From contig NZ_JPVR01000078.1 in NCBI RefSeq assembly GCF_000772935.1, positions 217,985 through 281,984 of the forward strand: 64,000 nt of DNA. Reading direction: 5' to 3'. The stretch is from Lysinibacillus boronitolerans JCM 21713 = 10a = NBRC 103108 (GTDB taxonomy: Bacteria > Bacillota > Bacilli > Bacillales_A > Planococcaceae). The translations under genes were made by a program, and so were the position numbers. Positions 22,043-30,582 of the stretch are shown here, piece by piece (positions within the stretch are counted from its first letter, which is position 1; every line of letters starts with the position of its first letter). A model generated the notes under the pieces. That model was not told the origin of the DNA, searched no databases, and saw only the letters and a program-made list of their open reading frames with translations.

Positions 22043-22054
22043 TTTCACGTCCAC

Positions 22055-22165
22055 TCTTATCTCTCAAAGGAAAAAATCCTTTGCTGGAATTAGCACCTTT
22101 CTAACAATTGTTAGAGGTTGCTGAAGCGTCATCGGGCCAAATCCCTCAGCTTCTCTTGATAAGAT
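22055..22165 (-). promoter_or_regulatory. SAM-I riboswitch (S box)
   Basis: Read on the minus strand: CTTATCAAGAGAAGCTGAGG, then GGCCCGATGACGCTTCAGCA, then GGTGCTAATTCCAGC and the closing GAGAGATAAGA, which pairs with the first strand. These are the S-box landmarks in order. High S-adenosylmethionine should favour the terminator and silence metA. Confidence 0.96.
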
Positions 22166-22181
22166 TATTTAATTATCTTGA

Positions 22182-22210
22182 ATTGTAACACGAACTAGTT
22201 AGAATATCAA
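22182..22210 (-). promoter_or_regulatory. sigma-A promoter of the metA riboswitch transcript
   Basis: TTGATA (22210-22205), 17 bp, TACAAT (22187-22182), about 20 bp upstream of the aptamer. Confidence 0.78.
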
Positions 22211-22304
22211 TAATTCATAGAATATTTTGTGATTCATGTGCATGTTCCTTGCTCATTTGATGTACACTAAGCTTGCTATATGTGGTGTTTCTACATTTAA
22301 AATT

Positions 22305-22340
22305 TATGGTAAACATGCCGTAATTATGTTACCATATACT
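22305..22340 (+). promoter_or_regulatory. Inverted repeat over a possible promoter of the GIY-YIG gene
   Basis: Arms 22305-22316 (TATGGTAAACAT) and 22325-22335 (ATGTTACCATA) match over 11 positions with one extra base in the left arm. A -10-like TATACT (22335-22340) touches the right arm, and no good -35 box is seen. An operator for an unknown regulator is likely. Confidence 0.5.
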
Positions 22341-22359
22341 TTTAGTAAGAGAGAGGAAC

Positions 22360-22740
22360 GTGAATAGTTTGATTAAAATTGAATTTCCAAAACCAGATTT
22401 AGTAATCCGTCAACGTGAACAAGATTTAAAACCAGGTGATGTGCCAATCACACCTTACTTCGGTTTTATTGACTTCCATAAAATTACACGTGATAAAGGC
22501 GGCATTTTCTTATTCTATAATGACAAGAATGAGCTATTGTTTGTTGGGAAAGCACGTAAAATTCGTCAACGTATTAAAAAACATTTCGAGGATAATGTAT
22601 CTCCGATGAAAAACCATCGTGATGAAGTGTTCAAAATTGAAGTCTATGAAGTGGAAGATCCAATGGAACGTGAAATTTACGAAACATATGCGATTAATAC
22701 TTTCCGCTCTAAATATAACGTAGACAAGGTCTTTTATTAG
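22360..22740 (+). CDS. GIY-YIG domain nuclease-like protein
   Basis: A 126-residue single-domain protein. The GIY-YIG core appears as GGIFLFYNDKNELLFVGKA with the conserved Arg region KIRQRIKKHF, and a Glu in the C-terminal helix (MEREIYETYAINTF) at the usual metal-binding place. The opening Gly-Ile-Phe rather than Gly-Ile-Tyr is a variant. The start is ambiguous: GTG 22360 follows GAGAGAGG closely, and TTG 22369 is possible. Single-domain members are of unclear function; DNA repair or nuclease activity is the family expectation. Confidence 0.85.
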   Translation: MNSLIKIEFPKPDLVIRQREQDLKPGDVPITPYFGFIDFHKITRDKGGIFLFYNDKNELLFVGKARKIRQRIKKHFEDNVSPMKNHRDEVFKIEVYEVEDPMEREIYETYAINTFRSKYNVDKVFY

Positions 22741-22751
22741 ACATCACGCAA

Positions 22752-22790
22752 AGAAACCGAAATCTCATCGAGGGATTTCGGTTTCTTTTA
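22752..22790. terminator. Bidirectional terminator
   Basis: A perfect 13-bp stem (22752-22764 / 22774-22786) followed by TTTTA on the plus strand; it separates convergent genes. Confidence 0.88.
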
Positions 22791-23177
22791 TCACATAATG
22801 GTCATACGATCAATCGGTGTACTGTGACCGTTTATTCGCAAATCAATGGTATCCAGCTCAGGATTCTTGACGGTGATTTGAAAAACATAGGGATGTGCCT
22901 CTTTCCTTTGCTCGCTGCCTTCTTCTAACTGGATGATAAGCCTATTTCCCTCTGCCGTAATATCTGCCAATACATTTCCCTTTGAATAATAAACGAGATA
23001 ATATGGTGCATCATTTTCATGCAATAATTGAATTCGATCAGTAGCTACAATATTTTTTTGGACAATGTCTGGGACAACCGTTAGCTCATGAATCGTTGGT
23101 GGATCGGTAGGTGGTGTAGCATTACAGGCTCCTAGCATTAGTAAGCTCATAAAACCTAGCAACACGAATTTTTTCAA
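22791..23177 (-). CDS. Small lipoprotein of unknown function
   Basis: A 128-residue protein with a signal peptide and lipobox MLGAC (Cys18), then a mature domain rich in beta-strand-type sequence (TIHELTVVPD, RIQLLHENDAPYYLVYYSKG). The start is TTG at 23177, four nucleotides after GGGGAG. It follows the TrmB-type regulator by 23 bp on the same strand and may be co-transcribed. I do not recognise a named family. Confidence 0.75.
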   Translation of the reverse strand: MKKFVLLGFMSLLMLGACNATPPTDPPTIHELTVVPDIVQKNIVATDRIQLLHENDAPYYLVYYSKGNVLADITAEGNRLIIQLEEGSEQRKEAHPYVFQITVKNPELDTIDLRINGHSTPIDRMTIM

Positions 23178-23200
23178 GTTACTCCCCTTCCCTTATACGA

Positions 23201-23983
23201 CTATTCTAAGAAAAAAGCTTTACGCTCCTTAGCAATCCAGTCTTCTAACTCCTGATCATCACGTTTTACTAATCGATTGATGAGCACATCATGCCATATA
23301 TAATCCTCTAACAAATAAATATGAACGGGATCATTGGTGATAAAGGCCGTCTCTTGCGTAGATGGAGAATGACCATAAATCATTTCCTGACCATCTACCG
23401 ATAAGATAAACCAATGCGGTGTAGACGCTTTTTTTGTATAATGTGTGGCTCTATGCTGGTCAATCGAGGCTAGATGTTCTCCTACATACAAGGTAATGCC
23501 ATGAACAGGAACATGCAGCGCCACCTCTTGCAAATCTCCACGTAAGGCATCATACATATCTTCCCACATCGACAGCATCACTTTTTTCTTCGCCTTCTTT
23601 AGAAGTGACTGACAATAGTTGATAATGGATTCCTTGCCCTTTAGCATGACCACTTTAGGCTCAGCTTCCTGCACTTTTTCCTCTAGTTTTTCTAATTTCC
23701 CGCTTATTGACGTAAAATTCGACTCCCAGCGCTGTTGCATTTGCTGTAAGAATACAGACACAGGCATCGCCGAATAGGTTGTTTGTTCTGCAGTCTCTTC
23801 TTTTAACACGATACCCTTTTCTACAAGGTTATTTAAAATATCATACACTCTTGCACGAGGTATGCCAGAATTTTTACTAACCTGATAGGCGCTAACATGA
23901 CTTTGCTGAACAAGTGCCGTATAGGCCTTTGCTTCATATTCTGTAAAACCCATTTCTTTCAACTGGGTGATTAATTCCTCCAT
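23201..23983 (-). CDS. TrmB-family transcriptional regulator
   Basis: A 260-residue regulator with an N-terminal winged helix (MGFTEYEAKAYTALVQ to about residue 75, including RARVYDILNNLVEKG) and a C-terminal effector domain starting near residue 105 (VVMLKGKESIINYCQ) of the phospholipase-D-like type found in bacterial TrmB proteins. A short coiled coil lies between them. It is divergent from a TauE/SafE exporter across a perfect palindrome, so that exporter is its probable target. The effector is unknown. Confidence 0.9.
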   Translation of the reverse strand: MEELITQLKEMGFTEYEAKAYTALVQQSHVSAYQVSKNSGIPRARVYDILNNLVEKGIVLKEETAEQTTYSAMPVSVFLQQMQQRWESNFTSISGKLEKLEEKVQEAEPKVVMLKGKESIINYCQSLLKKAKKKVMLSMWEDMYDALRGDLQEVALHVPVHGITLYVGEHLASIDQHRATHYTKKASTPHWFILSVDGQEMIYGHSPSTQETAFITNDPVHIYLLEDYIWHDVLINRLVKRDDQELEDWIAKERKAFFLE

Positions 23984-24063
23984 GTAATCCCTCCATTATC
24001 TTTATTATAGGCTACCTTTGTGAAGATTTGCCAATGAAAAAATAAGGGTTTACAGCGCAAATA

Positions 24064-24095
24064 AAATTAGTTACTATTTCAGTAGTAACTAATTT
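24064..24095. promoter_or_regulatory. Perfect 12-bp palindrome, probable TrmB operator
   Basis: AAATTAGTTACT (24064-24075) and AGTAACTAATTT (24084-24095) are exact inverted copies separated by 8 bp. The inner TACT/AGTA halves resemble known TrmB sites. It lies 15-46 bp before the exporter ATG in the divergent intergenic region. Confidence 0.72.
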
Positions 24096-24109
24096 CAAAG
24101 AGGTGTAAT

Positions 24110-24880
24110 ATGTTGTTTGAAGTCGATGTACATATTTTGATACTGTTAATTTCATTTGGATTTCTGGCGGCTTTTATTGACTCAGTCGTGGGAGGGGGCG
24201 GGTTAATTTCACTACCAGCCCTACTATTTGTCGGCCTCAATCCAGCCGCTGCTGTTGCCACTAACAAACTAGCAGGAGCTATGGGCTCGCTCACTTCCTC
24301 GATTTCCTTCTATCGTTCTGGTCAGCTGGACATTCGCTCTGTCCTCAAATATTTTCCACTAGCATTTATCGGATCCTTATGTGGAGCATGGACTGTGCAT
24401 CTAATCAATCCAGCATTACTTAAGCCATTAATGCTTGTTATGCTGGCAGCTGTTGGGATTTATACGATCTTTAAAAAGGATTGGGGCGCTGTTGCTACTG
24501 TTAAAAATCTCTCTAAAACCCATTTATTTTTATTTATGCTGCTATTATTTGCTATTGGTTTTTATGATGGATTTCTTGGTCCTGGAACAGGCTCCTTTTT
24601 AATCTTTAGCTTCCTACTGGTAGGCTTTGATTTTTTAAAGGCGGCTGGTAATGCGAAGTTTTTAAATTTGGCGAGTAATGTGGCTGGCGTTTGTATGTTT
24701 GCCTACTTAGGCCAAATACATTATGTTTATGGTTTAGTAATGGGCATTGCGCAAATTGGGGGGGCTATGCTTGGCTCGCGCATGGCGATCAAAAAAGGAA
24801 GTGGCTTTGTCCGTACGCTATTTATTGTCGTGACAATGACATTACTTGCGAAAAATGCCTATGATTTTATGATGCATTAA
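24110..24880 (+). CDS. TauE/SafE (TSUP) family membrane exporter
   Basis: A 256-residue protein with about eight hydrophobic segments in two related halves; each half has the family signature (FIDSVVGGGGLISLPALL near residue 23 and GFYDGFLGPGTGSFLIFSFLL near residue 143). TSUP proteins move sulfite, sulfoacetate or other organosulfur or carboxylate anions. The AAAGAGGTG site precedes ATG 24110. The adjacent divergent TrmB regulator probably controls it. The substrate is not predictable. Confidence 0.92.
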   Translation: MLFEVDVHILILLISFGFLAAFIDSVVGGGGLISLPALLFVGLNPAAAVATNKLAGAMGSLTSSISFYRSGQLDIRSVLKYFPLAFIGSLCGAWTVHLINPALLKPLMLVMLAAVGIYTIFKKDWGAVATVKNLSKTHLFLFMLLLFAIGFYDGFLGPGTGSFLIFSFLLVGFDFLKAAGNAKFLNLASNVAGVCMFAYLGQIHYVYGLVMGIAQIGGAMLGSRMAIKKGSGFVRTLFIVVTMTLLAKNAYDFMMH

Positions 24881-24883
24881 AAT

Positions 24884-24918
24884 AAACGCCACAGAATTTG
24901 AAATCTGTGGCGTTTTGG
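24884..24918. terminator. Bidirectional terminator
   Basis: A perfect 12-bp stem (24884-24895 / 24904-24915) then TTTT, between the convergent exporter and panF. Confidence 0.87.
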
Positions 24919-24920
24919 CG

Positions 24921-26366
24921 TTAAATCATAAGCTTTTCGTTTTTAAATTTATGACTAGTGGACAAACTGACAATCACAAAAATAAAGAAGGATGCGACAA
25001 TTGGTATTGTGACTGTATGCATACCAAAGACAGAAGGATAAAACCGATCAATTATAATATACAACAACATACCTGAAATCATTGACGCAATCGCTCCGTA
25101 TTTATTCGCTTTTTTCCAATACAAACCTAAGACTACTGTCCAAATAAAGACAGCCTCTAGTCCACCGAAGGCAAATAAGTTCAACCATACTAATAAATCA
25201 GGTGGATGGAGTGCAAAGAGGACAACGGCTAGGCCAATGACTGTTGTTACAACAAAGCTTGCACGCTTAATCTCTGCATCACTAGCTTTCGGCTTCATAT
25301 AATTTAAATAGATGTCTTTGACAACTGTAGAGCTGACAAGCATTAGTAAAGCATTAACCGTTGACATTGTGGCAGCCATTGGTGCAGCTAAAACGATTCC
25401 TGCTAAAAATGGCGGTAATACCTTCAATGTCAGAAGCGGCATGACTTTATCCCCAATCTCAATGCCTGGTAAGACAGGTCGGGCTAACACCCCAATTAAA
25501 TGCATGCCAAACATGATTGTCCCTATGGCAATCGTGCCAATAAGAATCGCTTGATGCATACTTTTCGAATCCTTATAGCTCATCGCACGAACCGCAATTT
25601 GTGGAAGTCCAACAACCCCTACACCAATGAGAATCCAAAATGTCGAGACATACAGAGGCGTTAAATCTCCTTGTGCGCCAAATGGGGACACAAAGTCAGG
25701 ATTTTCAGCGACCAGTGAGGCCATTATATTGTCGATGCCCCCACCTGCCACAATGGTGCCGATTAATAAAATAATTGTACCAATCACCATAATTGAACCT
25801 TGGACCGTATCTGTTAGCGCAACCGCACGGAAACCACCAATAATCACATATACTAACACGGAAATCGCAAAAATAAACAGTGCTGCTGTGTAGTTTAAGC
25901 CAGTTAATGACTCAATTAAGCGTGCACCCCCAACCCATTGAGCCATCATAGCCGAAAATAAGAAAACAATGATGCTAATGGCTGATAAAATAACAATGAC
26001 ATGGCTTTTGTAGCGCTCGCGTAAAAAGTCGATTAACGTAATGGCCTGGTAACGACGGGCAATAATAGCGAATTTTTTCCCTAAAATCATGAGCACAAAA
26101 TAGCCTGCTGGTAGCTGAGCCATAGCCAGTAATACCCACCCAAGTCCTTTTGTATAAGCCACACCTGGTCCTCCGATAAAACTACTCGCACTGCCGTATG
26201 TAGCAATCATCGTCATCGCAAGGATAAAACCACCCATTTCACGACCACCAAGGAAATACTCCTGTAGGAATGAATTAGAGGAGCGGACATGCTTATTGGC
26301 CCAAATACCAATTCCAAATATAATAATTAAAAATAATAGCAATGGAAATACAACTTGCCAATGCAT
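24921..26366 (-). CDS. panF: Sodium/pantothenate symporter
   Basis: A 481-residue solute:sodium symporter with about 13 membrane segments. The N-terminal YFLGGREMGGFILAMTMIATYGSASSFIGG region and the pairing with a YhdT gene are typical of PanF, which imports pantothenate for coenzyme A synthesis. Its start overlaps the YhdT stop codon (TAATG). Substrate assignment rests on gene pairing and signature; a related carboxylate transporter cannot be excluded. Confidence 0.88.
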   Translation of the reverse strand: MHWQVVFPLLLFLIIIFGIGIWANKHVRSSNSFLQEYFLGGREMGGFILAMTMIATYGSASSFIGGPGVAYTKGLGWVLLAMAQLPAGYFVLMILGKKFAIIARRYQAITLIDFLRERYKSHVIVILSAISIIVFLFSAMMAQWVGGARLIESLTGLNYTAALFIFAISVLVYVIIGGFRAVALTDTVQGSIMVIGTIILLIGTIVAGGGIDNIMASLVAENPDFVSPFGAQGDLTPLYVSTFWILIGVGVVGLPQIAVRAMSYKDSKSMHQAILIGTIAIGTIMFGMHLIGVLARPVLPGIEIGDKVMPLLTLKVLPPFLAGIVLAAPMAATMSTVNALLMLVSSTVVKDIYLNYMKPKASDAEIKRASFVVTTVIGLAVVLFALHPPDLLVWLNLFAFGGLEAVFIWTVVLGLYWKKANKYGAIASMISGMLLYIIIDRFYPSVFGMHTVTIPIVASFFIFVIVSLSTSHKFKNEKLMI

Positions 26367-26629
26367 TAGCGATCCACCTCCTCATCATCAAATGGTACCT
26401 CTTTGAAAAAGAGTTTCATCACAATCCAGATAAGAAGGATCATAAAGCCTGTCCCAGCGATACAGCTATAGAAAAACCAGGCAGGAAAACCAAATACATA
26501 CGTATAATTTCTTGGATCGCCTGAACCTAGTCCATAGGCAAAGCCAAACCAAATCGCAAAGTTGACAAGGACGAGTCCAATTCCGATTAGCGCCTCTCGA
26601 TGCGCTATTTTAAAGCGTTGATCTTTCAC
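26366..26629 (-). CDS. yhdT: YhdT family small membrane protein (DUF997)
   Basis: An 87-residue protein with two membrane segments (about 15-35 and 46-70) and the family sequence NFAIWFGFAYGLGSGDPRNYTYVFGFPAWFF. YhdT is encoded upstream of panF in E. coli and many Bacilli. It probably has an accessory role, comparable to DUF485 proteins of other symporters. Confidence 0.92.
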   Translation of the reverse strand: MKDQRFKIAHREALIGIGLVLVNFAIWFGFAYGLGSGDPRNYTYVFGFPAWFFYSCIAGTGFMILLIWIVMKLFFKEVPFDDEEVDR

Positions 26630-26792
26630 ATGTAATCCCCCTAACCTACTCTATTTTACTGATATGTCGGTCTGATGGGAAGAGATGTGAGTAAATAAGG
26701 ATAAGTTATATGGAAATGATTTTGCTATACTAAGTAACAAACCTAACTATCCCTCACAAAAATGTAAACATCTAATAATAATGGGCAATAAG

Positions 26793-26826
26793 TAAAAACC
26801 TTCGTCCATATAATTAGACGAAGGTT
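26793..26826 (-). terminator. Terminator after the SDR-like gene
   Basis: A perfect 10-bp stem (26797-26806 / 26817-26826), followed on the minus strand by TTTTTACTT. Confidence 0.82.
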
Positions 26827-26832
26827 AGTTAG

Positions 26833-27387
26833 TTAGAACGGTCGCTTTTCCCAAGGCTGCAGCGTCCCAACGATATGAATAGGTCGATCCTGTTGAATAG
26901 CAGCAACGACACCTTGCGATATTTCCTCATGGGTCAGCCATCTCGCATGACCTTCTTCCATCATAAAACCTAGCTGGATTTGCCTGTATTGCGTACGAGC
27001 ATGGAGCTTCAATTGCTCTTGGACTTCACTTAAATTCGCCTTACTCCCCAACACATGAAACAGTTTCCATTCCCCGTTATTCTCTATCGAAATTACATTG
27101 GAGATGTTCTCTAATGACGTGTCCGCATAGGAATGAATCCAAGCAACGACCAATTCAATGGGCCCATTATGCGCAAGTGTTTCTTCTAGCTTCTCTTTTA
27201 ATAAGACGACATCACAATAATCAACTAAAATCGGTGTTAGAAGGGAGGGATTTTTTGTTCTATTTCGCAAGTCTTCCATTCGATGAGCACTACGTCCAAT
27301 TACTGAGACATGATAGCCATTATTCACTAACCAAAGTGATGTGTCAGCTAACATCCCTGTTCCACCAATAACTAATGCGTGGGCCAT
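26833..27387 (-). CDS. Short NAD(P)-binding Rossmann-fold protein
   Basis: A 184-residue protein starting MAHALVIGGTGMLADTSLWL, an extended-SDR-like glycine motif (GGTGML). The usual YxxxK catalytic pair is not obvious and the protein is shorter than active short-chain dehydrogenases (about 250 residues), so it may bind NAD(P) without standard chemistry. It lies 65 bp beyond the acyl-CoA ligase on the same strand and could be the last gene of that operon, although the spacing is larger than within it. Confidence 0.75.
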   Translation of the reverse strand: MAHALVIGGTGMLADTSLWLVNNGYHVSVIGRSAHRMEDLRNRTKNPSLLTPILVDYCDVVLLKEKLEETLAHNGPIELVVAWIHSYADTSLENISNVISIENNGEWKLFHVLGSKANLSEVQEQLKLHARTQYRQIQLGFMMEEGHARWLTHEEISQGVVAAIQQDRPIHIVGTLQPWEKRPF

Positions 27388-27452
27388 TTATGTGTCCCTC
27401 TCTTATTTCGTATTTTAGAAAGACGAGCGTGTCCTCCTTGTCATTATCATAC

Positions 27453-28928
27453 TTAACAGATAGATGAGTCGACAAGCTTATACAATGCCTTTTTATCGAT
27501 TTTACCAACGCTTGTTTTTGGTAGTTCGTCTAAGAATATCATTTGTTTTGGCATCTTATAACGTCCTAATTGTTGATGACATAGCTCGTTAAGATCATCT
27601 AATATGGAGGCTACTGGGTGGGGACAGACAATAAAGGCTGTCACGATCTCACCCCAATAGGCATCACCAACACCAATTACGGCCACCTCCCGCACATCTG
27701 GATGCCGTAGTAGACATTGCTCTACTTCCTGAGGATAGATATTTTCACCACCAGAGATAATCATTTCTTTACTACGCCCAACAATATAAAAATCGCCATC
27801 CTCATCCATCATTGCTAAATCCCCTGTTTTCAACCAGCCGTCTTGCAGGATATTGGCGGTTTCTTGCTTGTTATTCCAGTAAAAGCGAAACATATGCTTC
27901 CCTTTTACCAATAGCTCTCCTACTTCTCCAGGTGCACAGCTTTGTCCTGTAAGATTGATGATTTTCGCTTCATTGAATTGCATGCTTTTCCCGACAGCCC
28001 CTTTTTTCGCATAGGCACGCTCTCGGTCAATATAGAAATTATTTGGCCCTGCTTCAGTTAAGCCATATCCCTCTTTAAAAAATAATCCCTTATTATAAAA
28101 AGCATCGTAAATAGGATGAGGGCACGGGGCACCGCCAGATAAAAATACCTTCATGGAAGGAAATTGATTTTCCTGAAAATACTTCGTTGCAATCATCGCT
28201 TGATACATCGTCGGCACAAAAAGGGAAATTGTTGTTTGATATTGGTTCGTTGCTTGTAGTGCCTCCTCTGCATCAAATTTATCGCCAATAATGACGGTTC
28301 CTCCCGCCATCAGTAAGGGAATACATAAAGCATTTAAGCCACCAGTATGAAACATCGGCATATAATTTAATGTCCGATCTTGAGCATGTAAACCCCAGCT
28401 AATAATTGTATTCATGGCATTCCAATTAACCGACTGAAAGGATAGCACTACCCCCTTTGGACGCCCCGTCGTACCTCCTGTATAAATCATTAACCATGGA
28501 TCATTCACATCCACGTCTTGCCTACTTGGTTGTATCTCCTTCTCATGCTGGCTAACATGAAGTGAAAACATTTTTTCCAAAACTAAGGGACAATGACTAG
28601 CCTCGTCGTATAATAGGATGGCAGGGGTCGCATCCTCTACAATTTGTGTTAGCTCCTCCATACTTAAGCGCCAATTTAACGGCACATAAATAAGCCCACG
28701 TAGCCCACAGGCGAATAAAACAGCAAACAATTGGATATGATTTCTCGCAAAAACAGCGACTCTACTTCCTTTTTGTAGCTGCTGCCGCTCGAAAAATTGA
28801 CTCCATTTGCCGATTTCCTCAGATAATTGCTGGTAGGTCCATTGTTCCTTTGACGTTAGATTAATCAAGGCGATATGGTGAGGTGTTAAAGCTGCACGTT
28901 TTAAAATCCATTCTTGCTCAACAAACAT
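27453..28928 (-). CDS. AMP-forming acyl-CoA synthetase
   Basis: A 491-residue member of the ANL superfamily. The ATP motif is YTGGTTGRPKGV, the adenylate loop is GYGLTEAGP, the hinge is GDFYIVGRSKEMIISGGENI and the catalytic lysine is in TSVGKIDKKAL, so the enzyme should be active. It activates a carboxylic acid as an acyl-CoA through an acyl-AMP. ATG 28928 is chosen because GGGGGT lies about 8 nt upstream; the frame opens five codons earlier at a TTG. It is the last enzyme gene of the Liv operon, 15 bp after the FabG-like gene. Confidence 0.93.
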   Translation of the reverse strand: MFVEQEWILKRAALTPHHIALINLTSKEQWTYQQLSEEIGKWSQFFERQQLQKGSRVAVFARNHIQLFAVLFACGLRGLIYVPLNWRLSMEELTQIVEDATPAILLYDEASHCPLVLEKMFSLHVSQHEKEIQPSRQDVDVNDPWLMIYTGGTTGRPKGVVLSFQSVNWNAMNTIISWGLHAQDRTLNYMPMFHTGGLNALCIPLLMAGGTVIIGDKFDAEEALQATNQYQTTISLFVPTMYQAMIATKYFQENQFPSMKVFLSGGAPCPHPIYDAFYNKGLFFKEGYGLTEAGPNNFYIDRERAYAKKGAVGKSMQFNEAKIINLTGQSCAPGEVGELLVKGKHMFRFYWNNKQETANILQDGWLKTGDLAMMDEDGDFYIVGRSKEMIISGGENIYPQEVEQCLLRHPDVREVAVIGVGDAYWGEIVTAFIVCPHPVASILDDLNELCHQQLGRYKMPKQMIFLDELPKTSVGKIDKKALYKLVDSSIC

Positions 28929-28943
28929 CTTGACTACCCCCAA

Positions 28944-29675
28944 TCACATCATAATCGCGCCATCCACATGCAGAGTATGCCCATGAACGTAGGAGGCTTC
29001 CTCAGATGCTAAAAATAAATAGGCATTGGCAATATCTCGTGGTGTCCCTAAGCGTTGTAGGGGGACGATTGATCGCATTTGAGCCAAAATATTTTCAGGC
29101 ATTTTTTTGACCATATCTGTTTCTGTAAAGCCAGGTGCCACTGCATTAACATTAATGCCCTTACGCCCTAACTCCTTCGCCCATGTTTTTGTCATACCAA
29201 CAATCGCTGCTTTTGTCGCTGCATAATTGGTTTGACCAACATTGCCATATACCCCACTAACTGAGGATGTATTTATAATTTTCCCTTCACCAGCTGCCAC
29301 CATATAGGGAATGACCTCCTGTGTACAATGAAAGACTCCTGTCAAATTGACATCTAGCACCTGCTGAAATTGATCCTCCGTCATTTTTGTCAGCATGGCG
29401 TCTCGTGTAATCCCCGCATTATTCACTAAAATATCAATGCGTCCTGCCTGTTCGATCACTGCCGTCACTAGCTGTTTAACGCTCTCTCTACTTGCAACAT
29501 CTACTTGTATAAATACAGCATTTTCACCTAGTTGTTGTGCTGCAAGATTGCCTGCTTTGTCATCAAAATCGGCGATAAACACCGATGCCCCCTCCTCGAT
29601 AAAACGCTCAGCAGCCGCATAGCCAATACCATTTGCAGCGCCTGTAATGATAGCCACTTTATTGTTCAAACGCAT
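28944..29675 (-). CDS. FabG-like short-chain 3-oxoacyl reductase
   Basis: A 243-residue classical SDR: cofactor motif TGAANGIGYAAA, NNAG motif LVNNAGITRDAML, catalytic Ser in NTSSVSGVYG and Tyr/Lys in YAATKAAI. The sequence is close to FabG 3-oxoacyl-ACP reductases, but its operon (with a KAS III-like protein and a CoA ligase) suggests a dedicated acyl-CoA or acyl-ACP substrate instead of housekeeping fatty-acid synthesis. GGAGG precedes ATG 29675, which lies 17 bp inside the hydrolase gene. Confidence 0.92.
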   Translation of the reverse strand: MRLNNKVAIITGAANGIGYAAAERFIEEGASVFIADFDDKAGNLAAQQLGENAVFIQVDVASRESVKQLVTAVIEQAGRIDILVNNAGITRDAMLTKMTEDQFQQVLDVNLTGVFHCTQEVIPYMVAAGEGKIINTSSVSGVYGNVGQTNYAATKAAIVGMTKTWAKELGRKGINVNAVAPGFTETDMVKKMPENILAQMRSIVPLQRLGTPRDIANAYLFLASEEASYVHGHTLHVDGAIMM

Positions 29676-30570
29676 ACTGTCTTCCTCCAATTTCTAAAAA
29701 GGCTTCAATTTCAGCTGTTAATTGTGCTAAATCATCGATCAACGGTGAATGCCCACAATCTTTTAGGCTTACAAACTGTGCTGTTTTGCCTAAATCATGT
29801 AATAACTCTGCATTCATTTCCTCTGTAATCACCAAATCACGATCCCCTCGTAGCACTAAAATTGGGATATGAAGCAACATGGCCTCCCGAGAGCCTTTTA
29901 CCACATCATTGTCAACAGCACTTATATTAAATGTATTGAGCGCATGATATACTTCTGCTAAATTGCGCTGTGTAAGCATATCCTCTACATATTCTTGATA
30001 TTTTCCCTCGTTTGGTCGATGGTGCGTATAAATTAATGCATTCCATATAGACTGTAAGCCTTCCGCATTTTTTGCATCGTAGAAGCCTTGAATAAGCTTT
30101 GTTTTGGATGTATCCACCAATACCTCCTCATAATGATAGGCTCGCTTAAAGGAGGCTGGATTGCCTGTTCCTAAATCCGTGTAAAATGGATAGCCACGTG
30201 TAGAAGCAGATGCAAGTAAAATCAGTCGTTGACAGTGTCCTGGATAATTTGCTGCAAACTGCATACAGACAGCTCCACCTGTTGACCAGCCAATCATATC
30301 AAAGCTTTGCAGTTGTAGTGCATCCACAAATAGCTTGACATCATCACTAAAATCTTTAATCGCAGTGATTGGCTTAAGATAGGATGATTCACCAAAACCA
30401 CGTAAATCTAGCGCGTAAATGGTATATTTCTCGTCTAAAGCATCCATCAGAATATCCCAATGCTTAGAAGATGTCATATTGCCATGTACCAACACTAAAG
30501 GATGACCTCCACCTGATCGCTTGCGATAGGCCATTGTTTCTCCATTTGCTAGTTGAATCGTTTTTACCAT
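29659..30570 (-). CDS. Alpha/beta-hydrolase in the Liv/KAS III operon
   Basis: A 303-residue hydrolase with the full catalytic triad: nucleophile in MIGWSTGGA, acid probably in RGDRDLVITEE and His in DCGHSPLID. The oxyanion region is LVHGNMTSS. Such enzymes cleave esters, thioesters or C-C bonds. Overlap with the FabG-like gene and 12 bp to the KAS III gene place it in the same message. It might release a product from CoA or ACP, or open a ring or lactone before activation; the sequence does not decide. Confidence 0.9.
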   Translation of the reverse strand: MVKTIQLANGETMAYRKRSGGGHPLVLVHGNMTSSKHWDILMDALDEKYTIYALDLRGFGESSYLKPITAIKDFSDDVKLFVDALQLQSFDMIGWSTGGAVCMQFAANYPGHCQRLILLASASTRGYPFYTDLGTGNPASFKRAYHYEEVLVDTSKTKLIQGFYDAKNAEGLQSIWNALIYTHHRPNEGKYQEYVEDMLTQRNLAEVYHALNTFNISAVDNDVVKGSREAMLLHIPILVLRGDRDLVITEEMNAELLHDLGKTAQFVSLKDCGHSPLIDDLAQLTAEIEAFLEIGGRQYAFEQ

Positions 30571-30582
30571 GCCATTTCCCCC

